Assembly (NCBI GenBank): GCA_017446765.1
Contig: JAFSQD010000025.1
Coordinates: 1-59,914 of the forward strand
Direction of reading: 5' to 3'
DNA: 59,914 nt
Source of the DNA: Alloprevotella sp.
GTDB taxonomy: Bacteria > Bacteroidota > Bacteroidia > Bacteroidales > Bacteroidaceae
Position numbers and translations under genes: made by a program. The notes under the pieces were generated by a model, which was not told where the DNA came from, did no database searches, and saw only the letters and a list, made by a program, of their open reading frames with translations. Below, in pieces: positions 17,099 through 23,860 of this stretch (the first letter of the stretch is position 1; each line of letters opens with the position of its first letter).

Positions 17099-18139
17099 TC
17101 AGTGCAGGATGAAGAAAAGGAGTTCGCGCATCAGGTCGCCAGACGAAATGAAGGGATTCCCTACCCCCTTTGAGCGTGCATCGGTGCGGCGAATCTCGGA
17201 GAGGATCTGCATCACTTTCATACCCGAATAGTTCCTCAAGGCTGGAGCCACATTGTTGCGAACCTGCCAGGTACTCATGCTGAGCCATGCAGCTAATCCT
17301 TGTTCACTTTTGTCGGGCGAGTAGTAGGCCATCATCAGATTTGAGAAGAAACGAAAGAGTGTAGGAAGCGTCTTTTGAATTGGATTTGCCTTTTGGTTCT
17401 TGTCAAAATAGTTCGCGATTTCCATTGTTTTGGCTACGTTTTTTGTCGCCAAGGCATCTTGCAGTTCAAAAACGTTGTACTCCTTGCTGATGCCAATATG
17501 TGCAGCGATGACGTCGGCCGTCACAGGCTTCACTCCTTGCGAGGGTGAATTTCCTGCGACAATACACAGCTTGTCCAGTTCTCCCGCCATTCGGTTGAGG
17601 TCAGCGCCTACGTAGTCCGCCATCATCGCCACAGCCTGCGGTTCGATAGGGACACGCTTTCGCCTCATATAGTCCTGTATGAAGGACGGTAGCTGATAGT
17701 CGCGAAGCTTTGCGCTTTCAAAGACGACGCCGCCTGCTTTCTGGATGAGAGACGGAAGCTTTTTCCGGCGGTCCAACGCACCATTTTTATGGCAGAAGAT
17801 GAGTACCGTGGAGGGCTGTGGTTGCTTGAGATACTGTTCGAGGAGATCTATGTCCTTCAGGTTTTGCGCTTCCTTCACGCATACCACGAGGCGTTGTGCT
17901 CCCATGGGGTAGCCGCGTGCCGTATCCATCACGGCATCAATGGTTGTGTCTATGCCGAAAACGGTCAGGAGGTTGAAGGCTTTCTCGTCCTCCTGGAGGG
18001 CGTGGTCAACGAGGTAGTCGCTGATGCGGTCGATGTAGTAGCTCTCCTCCCCCATGAGGTAGTACACCGGACGGAAGTTTCCGGCACTTGCCTCGCGGAG
18101 CAGGGATTCGTAGGAGATTGCAGGTTGTTTTGCTGCCAT
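17099..18139 (-). CDS. holA: DNA polymerase III delta subunit
   Basis: A 346-residue clamp-loader subunit that opens the beta clamp. Visible: the N-terminal FRPVYYLMGEESYYIDRI segment typical of HolA, the middle DLLEQYLKQPQPSTVLIFCHK, and the C-terminal collar region with ALRNYS and DARSKG. It is cytosolic and lacks a full Walker A, as expected of delta. The AMP nucleosidase gene lies 81 bases upstream on the same strand. Confidence 0.93.
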   Translation of the reverse strand: MAAKQPAISYESLLREASAGNFRPVYYLMGEESYYIDRISDYLVDHALQEDEKAFNLLTVFGIDTTIDAVMDTARGYPMGAQRLVVCVKEAQNLKDIDLLEQYLKQPQPSTVLIFCHKNGALDRRKKLPSLIQKAGGVVFESAKLRDYQLPSFIQDYMRRKRVPIEPQAVAMMADYVGADLNRMAGELDKLCIVAGNSPSQGVKPVTADVIAAHIGISKEYNVFELQDALATKNVAKTMEIANYFDKNQKANPIQKTLPTLFRFFSNLMMAYYSPDKSEQGLAAWLSMSTWQVRNNVAPALRNYSGMKVMQILSEIRRTDARSKGVGNPFISSGDLMRELLFFILH

Positions 18140-18220
18140 TTTCTCAGATGGAGTATGTGCGAAAAGAAGGTAGAAGGATTCCCTCTGTAGAAGAAGCCTC
18201 TCGTGAGTGGGGGTATCTCC

Positions 18221-19000
18221 TCACCAGTCAAATTTCAGGTGGCGCACTGTGCTTCGGCGACCGATGATGAGGCGCATGGCTTCCACACCAATATGGACAT
18301 GCGTACGCGCGAAGTTTTGCGTCACGCGGCGGTCACTTGCCGAGGTTTTGATGCCTTCCGGCACCATGGGGTTGTCCGAGACGAGCAGTAGTGCTCCAGT
18401 AGGAATATGGTTGTAGAAGCCGCAGGAGAAGAGCGTGGCCGTTTCCATGTCCACGCCCATTGCGCGTGTTTCGCGTAGGTATTGCTTAAACTTCTCGTCG
18501 TGCTCCCACACGCGGCGGTTGGTGGTGTAGATTGTCCCTGTCCAGTAGTCCTGGTCGTTGTTTCTGAGTGCAGTCGACACGGCACGCTGAAGCATGAAGG
18601 CGGGCAAAGCCGGCACCTCGGGCGGGAAGTAGTCGTTGGAAGTTCCCTCACCACGTATTCCCGCCAAGGGCAGGATATAGTCGCCCAGCTGCGTCTTGTC
18701 CGATATGCCGCCACACTTTCCGAGGAAAAGGCATGCGCTCGGAGCTATTGCACTCAGGAGGTCCATGATGAGTGCGGCGTTGGGACTGCCTATGCCGAAA
18801 TTAATCATCGTAATGCCGTCCGCGGTGACTGCACGGAAGGGTACATCTGAATCCTCAGCGGCATCCACGCCCATTTCTTCACAAAAGAGGTCTACGTAGT
18901 GGTTGAAGTTTGTGAGCAAAACGTGCCCGCCAAAGTAGGAAAGGGGCTTCCCCGTATAGCGCTGAAGCCAATTTCCCACGATTTCTTCCCTTGTTTTCAT
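18221..19000 (-). CDS. amn: AMP nucleosidase
   Basis: About 259 residues of the nucleoside phosphorylase fold. Motifs: INFGIGSPNAALIMDLLSA, FLGKCGGISDK, GEGTSNDYFPPEVPALP, GVDMETATLFSCGF (Met-Glu ribose site), VSDNPMVPEG. It matches the short Bacteroidota AMP nucleosidase type, which hydrolyses AMP to adenine and ribose-5-phosphate. A GTG start at 19021 is rejected because a TATTTTTG -7 box overlaps it; ATG 19000 (MKTREEIVG) is preferred. Confidence 0.87.
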   Translation of the reverse strand: MKTREEIVGNWLQRYTGKPLSYFGGHVLLTNFNHYVDLFCEEMGVDAAEDSDVPFRAVTADGITMINFGIGSPNAALIMDLLSAIAPSACLFLGKCGGISDKTQLGDYILPLAGIRGEGTSNDYFPPEVPALPAFMLQRAVSTALRNNDQDYWTGTIYTTNRRVWEHDEKFKQYLRETRAMGVDMETATLFSCGFYNHIPTGALLLVSDNPMVPEGIKTSASDRRVTQNFARTHVHIGVEAMRLIIGRRSTVRHLKFDW

Positions 19001-19010
19001 ATAAAAAGTG

Positions 19011-19028
19011 TATTTTCGCACAAAAATA
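19011..19028. promoter_or_regulatory. Overlapping divergent promoters (amn and HsdR-N gene)
   Basis: Minus strand: TATTTTTG at 19021-19028, directing amn. Plus strand: TATTTTCG at 19011-19018, directing the HsdR-N gene, with TTG about 17 bases upstream. The two -7 boxes are 2 bases apart, so the genes may compete for polymerase. Confidence 0.55.
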
Positions 19029-19068
19029 CGAAATCCCGCTTAAACAAACGCGGGAAAAGACGGAAAAA

Positions 19069-19530
19069 GTGCAGGAGACGCTCAACTTGCCCCCCATAGA
19101 GGCACGCATACGCAACGGTGCCGATGGCCACGAGGAAATATTTGACTCTTTACGCCGTCGCTATGTCAGGCTGACACCCGAGGAGTGGGTGCGCCAACAT
19201 TTCGTAGGCTACCTCGTCGGGAGCCTCCACTACCCCGCCCCATTGCTCCAGAACGAGGTAAAGCTCAACGTCAATGGTGTAGAGAGGCGCTGCGACACGG
19301 TGCTTTTTGACCGACGTGGCGGCCGTCCCAGGCTCATCGTGGAGTACAAAGCCCCCGACGTGGCGCTCACACAGCGTGTCTTTCAGCAAATCAACAGCTA
19401 CAATAGCGTGTTGCGCGCCGACTATCTCATGGTGTCCAACGGTCGCGAGCACTATTGCCTGCATCTTGACTATGTGGCTGGGCGGGCCGAATTCCTCGCC
19501 ACCCTACCATCATTTAAAGAGCTTATTTGA
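19069..19530 (+). CDS. HsdR N-terminal-domain (PD-(D/E)XK) protein
   Basis: 153 residues with the type I restriction R-subunit N-terminal fold: VGYLVGSLHYPAPLLQNEV, then CDTVLFDRRGGRPRLIVEYK (Asp and E-x-K of a PD-(D/E)XK nuclease core), then QQINSYNSVLRADYLMVSNG. There is no helicase domain and there are no hsdM or hsdS neighbours, so it is not a complete restriction enzyme. As I recall, Bacteroidota often keep this stand-alone protein near holA, suggesting a housekeeping nuclease-like role. The start GTG 19069 (VQETLNLPP) is preferred because upstream codons overlap the divergent promoters. Confidence 0.82.
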   Translation: MQETLNLPPIEARIRNGADGHEEIFDSLRRRYVRLTPEEWVRQHFVGYLVGSLHYPAPLLQNEVKLNVNGVERRCDTVLFDRRGGRPRLIVEYKAPDVALTQRVFQQINSYNSVLRADYLMVSNGREHYCLHLDYVAGRAEFLATLPSFKELI

Positions 19531-20108
19531 AAATCTTTTTTTCGCGAAAAACTGCTACCTCTGCTACCCGATTTTACATATTGCGCTGTGTTACAATACG
19601 TTGCAGATACCGCCTGGGTAGCAGTAGGTGGCAGTAGGAGGCTCGAGAAAAGGTACTTTGCGTGCTGCCAATGCGTGAAAGATCCACTTTCAGCGTCGTT
19701 GTTTTTAAGCTGCAAGCCTCTGGAATTTATTTATAAGGCTTATGAATCGATCCGTAAGGCTTACGGATTCGTTCGTAAGCCTTACGGATTATCACGAGGA
19801 GCGCGCTGCTCCAAGCTAATGGCGACAGGCCAAGGCGTCTTGGGGCACTTTTCGCAGCGCTGGAAGCTGGTTGTCGGGGCTTTAGGTATCGCCTAATGCG
19901 CCTGCTTGCGGCATAGATAACCAGCAAAATGCCTCTTTAGAGGCTCTATATGGACTGTCGTGGCGTGCTAGCGACACGCTTAGCTCCCATCCGAGGCGTT
20001 CTTTTGCTACCTACTGCTACCCATCCGACACCCACAACCTCCTGTCATACAGTCAAGTAGAACATAGAGGTAGCAAAGTGGCAGTATTTCTCAAAAAAAA
20101 AGAATTTC
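19529..20108. repeat. 580-bp non-coding element with about 40-bp terminal inverted repeats
   Basis: The ends (19529-19568 and 20069-20108) are imperfect inverted repeats: GAAAATC + T-run + ...CTGCTACCTCTGCTACC at the left, and the complement of GAAATTC + T-run + ...CTGCCACTTTGCTACC at the right. Two internal copies of the CTGCTACC module (about 19615-19634 and 20003-20023) let each end fold on itself. The middle holds a palindrome ATCCGTAAG-G-CTTACGGAT and a second copy (about 19750-19790). No protein is recognisable. The left end overlaps the stop codon of the HsdR-N gene. Confidence 0.7.
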
Positions 20109-20157
20109 AACATAAGGCCTTATATGACCTCAATGCCAATGCCATGCTGGGCGGAGA

Positions 20158-21369
20158 CTATGTGCGCGGCGTGAATAGATAGAATTTGCGATCGGGAGGC
20201 ATAGCCGCATAGGCACGAATGACGGGCGAGACCTCGCTGACGTCGCGCAGCGTACCGTCAGGAAAGAGTAGCTTTATGCCTTCCGAATCAGCACGATAGA
20301 GTGCATTGGAGACTTCTTCCGTCCTGACGAAATAGTCGGCGGCGGCCATCGGCACGTTCAGGGCTGCTGCTGCTTCCTCCCTCCGTTGCGCCACATAGTC
20401 CTCTGGAAAAGCCACATCGCTCACCTCCACTCGGAAAAGGCGACGGTGGACGAAGCTGTCGGCAAGGTGGGCGAGGATTGCATCTTCGCTGTGGCACCAT
20501 TGCTTGATGGCAGATAGGATGTCGTTATCCTCCAGTTCGGCATATCGGTCGAGCCAGAGTTCCTCGTCGGACGTATGACTGCTGGGCGCAAGAAAGAAAG
20601 CCAATGCAGGGGGAGCGAACGGCATACGTCCCTGCATGGATAACCATTTTGCTCGCCGCAAGGCCTGGCGCAGCACCTCCTCGGCGGCCACGACGGTCTT
20701 GTGAAGGTACACCTGCCAATACATGACGCGACGCGACATGAGGTAGTTTTCCACGGAATAAAGCCCCTTGACGTTGATGGCAAGGCGGTCGTCCGCCACC
20801 TCCATCATCTTGATGATGCGCGCCGCGCCTACACTCCCCTCGCGGACGCCCGAAAAGAAACTGTCGCGGCTGAGGTAGTCCAAGCGGTCCACGTCCACCT
20901 GGCTACTGATGAGTTCGTGAAGATAGCGCGCACCGTATTCCCCCCGAAAGACCTTGATGGCAAGTGCCAGGCGTCCTTCCAACTGCCGGTTCATGCGCTC
21001 CATGAGGCGAAGGGATATGTCCTCGTGAGACAGTCCGCGCGAAAAGATTCCTTCCAGGACATGCGAGAAAGGTCCGTGCCCCACGTCGTGCAGGAGTATG
21101 GCAGTCTCTGCGGCTTCCACCTCTGCATCAAACAGGAACTGACCCTTTTCCACCAACACGCGCAAGGCTTCCTGCATCAGGTGAAAAGCGCCGAGGGAAT
21201 GTTGGAAGCGCGTATGCTGCGCTCCAGGATAGACAAGTGCCGACATGCCAAGCTGACGGATGCGGCCGAGGCGCTGGAAATAAGGATGGGCAATAATGTC
21301 CGTGATCAGGCCGCGCGGAATGCGCGTGAAACCATTTACGGGGTCGTTGATGAGTGTAGCGGAGGACAT
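20158..21369 (-). CDS. HD-domain phosphohydrolase
   Basis: A 403-residue cytosolic protein. The HD domain (residues 45-180) shows TRFQHSLGAFHLM (first His), ETAILLHDVGHGPFSHVLE (HD pair plus second His), LISSQVDVDRLDYLSRD (final Asp). The family resembles dGTP triphosphohydrolases but the specific substrate is unknown. The C-terminal 200 residues are helical. The promoter region contains a 14-bp tandem repeat directly before the start codon. Confidence 0.87.
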   Translation of the reverse strand: MSSATLINDPVNGFTRIPRGLITDIIAHPYFQRLGRIRQLGMSALVYPGAQHTRFQHSLGAFHLMQEALRVLVEKGQFLFDAEVEAAETAILLHDVGHGPFSHVLEGIFSRGLSHEDISLRLMERMNRQLEGRLALAIKVFRGEYGARYLHELISSQVDVDRLDYLSRDSFFSGVREGSVGAARIIKMMEVADDRLAINVKGLYSVENYLMSRRVMYWQVYLHKTVVAAEEVLRQALRRAKWLSMQGRMPFAPPALAFFLAPSSHTSDEELWLDRYAELEDNDILSAIKQWCHSEDAILAHLADSFVHRRLFRVEVSDVAFPEDYVAQRREEAAAALNVPMAAADYFVRTEEVSNALYRADSEGIKLLFPDGTLRDVSEVSPVIRAYAAMPPDRKFYLFTPRT

Positions 21370-21379
21370 ATTTTAAAGT

Positions 21380-21477
21380 GACAAGTGACGAGGGACAAGT
21401 GACGAGGGACAAGTGACGAGGGACAAGTGACGAGGGACAAGTGACGAGGGACAAGTGACGAGGGACAAGGGGCGAGG
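21380..21477. repeat. 14-bp tandem repeat array
   Basis: Six identical copies of GACAAGTGACGAGG (21380-21463), one degenerate copy (21464-21477) and further G/A-rich decay to about 21495. It lies immediately upstream of the HD-domain gene start, within its leader or promoter. The array gives open frames (VTCPSSLVPRHLSL-type peptides) that are artefacts of the repeat. A fragment resembling the dispersed MITE end (AAGCGTAGCGAGTTTACTCC) follows at about 21521-21540. Confidence 0.85.
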
Positions 21478-21548
21478 GGCGAGGGACGAGAGACAAGTAT
21501 TGTCCACTTCAACTTCCACAAGCGTAGCGAGTTTACTCCCGCTTATGC

Positions 21549-21983
21549 CTAATGCCTTCCACATTCGGCGCAAATGCCCTTCAGCATGTACTCGGCCGTA
21601 TGCACATGGAAGTCGTGGGGCACCGTGACGGGAGGCAGCGGAAGGCCGCGCAGACAATAGGTGCGGTGACAGCGCTCACAGGTGAAGTGGAGATGCAGGT
21701 CACTGAAGCCCTCGGCATCGTGGCAATGGCAATGCTCGGCACAGGTGGCATACTTCACGACACCCGCGCCATCATCGATGCTATGTACCAAGTGGCGGTC
21801 GAGGAACAAGTTCAGCGTGCGGGAGATGGAGGACTTGTCCACCGTGCCAAGGCGCCCCTCCAGTTCGGAAAGCGACAAGGCATAAGGCGACTCCTTCATG
21901 GCACGCAATACAAGCAGGCGCACAGGTGTGGGGCGCACGTCGTGAGCGATAAGCTCCTGTTCTATTTCTTTAGCGTATTGCAA
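21549..21983 (-). CDS. Fur-family metal-responsive repressor
   Basis: About 144 residues. Winged-helix part: RPTPVRLLVLRAMKESPYALSLSELEGRL, then SISRTLNLFLDRHLVHSI (recognition helix). Metal part: CAEHCHCHDAEGFSDLHLHFTC and ERCHRTYCLRG, ending ICAECGRH with a CxxC. This pattern suits Fur or Zur. No in-frame ATG fits the conserved N-terminus; the best start is TTG at 21983 (LQYAKEIEQEL). Upstream codons of the open frame overlap the GH20 gene in another frame and are probably not translated. Confidence 0.82.
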   Translation of the reverse strand: MQYAKEIEQELIAHDVRPTPVRLLVLRAMKESPYALSLSELEGRLGTVDKSSISRTLNLFLDRHLVHSIDDGAGVVKYATCAEHCHCHDAEGFSDLHLHFTCERCHRTYCLRGLPLPPVTVPHDFHVHTAEYMLKGICAECGRH

Positions 21984-22062
21984 AGCGGAAATACCTGTTT
22001 TTATCGGGTTCGTTCTATGATGATCATGAATACCTGGGAGGAGAGGAACGCTAAGGCTCGGA

Positions 22063-23823
22063 TCAGCGCACGATGATTTCATCGGTGAAGAGCCATTCGC
22101 CTTCGCCTGTGGCGGTGCCTTGCACACGCACGTAGCGTATGCCGGAAAGCTTACCATGCCAGCTGTAACGCCGGAACTCCGTACCGACATTGGTCTTGCG
22201 CGCCGTTGTTTCCTCCACAAGGGTGAGATAGTTCTCTCCGTCTGCAGAGGCAGAGATGAGCAGTGAGGCCGGAAGGTAGATCCACGCCCCGCTGTTCTGC
22301 ATGAAGTCAAGGGAAACTTCCTTGATGTCTGTAAGCTGGCCGAGGTCCACCACCACGTCGAGGCAGTCGCCCGTCACGAAGCCCTGCCAGCGTCTGTCCC
22401 CGTGGGAATAGTCGCCACGAAGACCGTCGGTGAGCGTCGTCTCGCCTGCCGCCACATAGTGTGGGCTGTAAGGTTTATTGTATAACACTTTTGCGCCTAC
22501 GGCCTTATGCTCCACCGGCTGCCGGCTTTCAGGGCGCGGCCCTTCCTCGTGCGCCAAATCGAAAGCGTTGACGCCCTGCTTGCGCAAGCGCTTCAAGGTC
22601 TTGAGTGCCTGCTTGCGAAACGTGTCCCATGAGGGGCGGTTTGCGCCCAGCTTTCCTATCTCCGCGATGGCAAGCATGCGCGGATAGAGCATATACTCGG
22701 CATGCTCGGGTGTCTCGATATACTCTGTCCACAGGTTTCCCTGCACCCCCAGCACGTGCTTTTGCTCCTCGGGTGTCATCTCCTCGTAGGGGTCGAAGGC
22801 ATAGACGCGGCTGAGCGGGAGGAAACCGCCGATGGCACGGGGTTGCGTCTGCGGAGCATCTTGATAGTAGTCCAGGTAGCAGTAGGCAGAAGGCGCCATG
22901 ATGACGTCGTGCTCCATGCCGATAGCCTCCCGCGCCGTAGCGGGATTGCGCCAAAGCATGATGGTAAGGCTGTCGGACGAAACGGGGATATCGACCGCCT
23001 TGTTCTTCAATCCTTCCACCACCTCGTCCCATGCGATGACCTTGCGCCCTTGCTGGTTGAGCCATCGCGTCATTCGGCGTATGAGATAGGCCTGCAGGGC
23101 TTCCTTGTCGCTGGTGCCGAGCTTCCTTTTCAGTTCCTTGCAGCGTGCACAGCTGTCCCAGTTGGCCTTACCGGCCTCGTCGCCGCCAATGTGGATATAC
23201 TCCGAGGGGAATACATCCATCACTTCCAGCAATACGTTCTGGAAGAACTCGTAGACGGCCTCGTTGCCCGGACACACATCGCCCGTGTTATTCATCGTCC
23301 CCACATGTCCGCCTACGGCTTTCCCCTTAGGCGTCAGCTTTACGTGTTTCTCCGGCTGGCAGTTGAGTTGCGGCATGGCAGCGATGACCTCTTCGCTATG
23401 CCCCGGCATTTCAATTTCGGGCACGATGGTGATGCCTTTCGAGGCTGCATAGCCCACAAGCTTCCGCAGTTCTTCCTGCGTGTAGTAGCCGCCGTAGGCT
23501 CCAGGCGCATCCTGGCTGCAATATCTGCGGTCCTCTCCTACCCACCATTTGTCCCAATCGCTTTCCGTGCGCCATGCGGTGTTCGTCGTCAGCGACGGGT
23601 AGGCCTTGATTTCCATGCGCCAGCCCGCAGCATCCACAAGGTGGAGGTGCAAGCGGTTGATGCCCATGCCGGCAAGCACGTCCACCTGCTTTTCAAGGAA
23701 GGACATGGGAAAATAGTGGCGCGAAACGTCAATCATACAGCCGCGCCATTGGAAGGCAGGGGATTCCTGGGCACAACCGAACGTGCTTGCCAGGAACAAA
23801 AGGGGGAGGAGCAATTTTTTCAT
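22063..23823 (-). CDS. Beta-N-acetylhexosaminidase (GH20), exported
   Basis: A 586-residue protein with a signal peptide containing a possible lipobox (TFGC, Cys17). The GH20 barrel shows RGCMIDVSRHYFP, INRLHLHLVDAAGWRMEIK, PEIEMPGH, and the catalytic pair HIGGDEAGK (Asp-Glu), then W-rich QGNLWTEYI. The C-terminal 120 residues look like a carbohydrate-binding beta-sandwich (WIYLPASLLISASADG). It removes terminal GlcNAc or GalNAc from glycans. It is downstream of GH92 on the same strand, separated by a small hairpin. Confidence 0.94.
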   Translation of the reverse strand: MKKLLLPLLFLASTFGCAQESPAFQWRGCMIDVSRHYFPMSFLEKQVDVLAGMGINRLHLHLVDAAGWRMEIKAYPSLTTNTAWRTESDWDKWWVGEDRRYCSQDAPGAYGGYYTQEELRKLVGYAASKGITIVPEIEMPGHSEEVIAAMPQLNCQPEKHVKLTPKGKAVGGHVGTMNNTGDVCPGNEAVYEFFQNVLLEVMDVFPSEYIHIGGDEAGKANWDSCARCKELKRKLGTSDKEALQAYLIRRMTRWLNQQGRKVIAWDEVVEGLKNKAVDIPVSSDSLTIMLWRNPATAREAIGMEHDVIMAPSAYCYLDYYQDAPQTQPRAIGGFLPLSRVYAFDPYEEMTPEEQKHVLGVQGNLWTEYIETPEHAEYMLYPRMLAIAEIGKLGANRPSWDTFRKQALKTLKRLRKQGVNAFDLAHEEGPRPESRQPVEHKAVGAKVLYNKPYSPHYVAAGETTLTDGLRGDYSHGDRRWQGFVTGDCLDVVVDLGQLTDIKEVSLDFMQNSGAWIYLPASLLISASADGENYLTLVEETTARKTNVGTEFRRYSWHGKLSGIRYVRVQGTATGEGEWLFTDEIIVR

Positions 23824-23838
23824 ATCTTAAGTTTCAGG

Positions 23839-23860
23839 AGTTCTTTGCAAGTAAAGAACT
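23839..23860. terminator. Hairpin between GH92 and GH20 genes
   Basis: A perfect 8-bp inverted repeat AGTTCTTT / AAAGAACT with a 6-base loop, overlapping the GH92 stop codon. It also resembles the left end of the dispersed repeat (TTCTTTGCAAG). It may weaken but need not block readthrough to GH20. Confidence 0.5.

Noticed and set aside
19069-19530. Type I restriction-modification system
   Set aside because: Only an R-subunit N-domain is present; no helicase, hsdM or hsdS.
19588-19927. Open frames on both strands with repeated RKAYG / RKPYG peptides
   Set aside because: They arise from the ATCCGTAAG palindromes in the non-coding element; no homology-like features.
21380-21477. CRISPR array
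   Set aside because: Units are only 14 bases and directly adjacent with no spacers; no cas genes.
21373-21657. Open frames coding repeated SLVTCPSSLVPRH peptides
   Set aside because: They are read through the 14-bp tandem DNA repeat and the antisense side of the Fur-family gene; no domain or start context.
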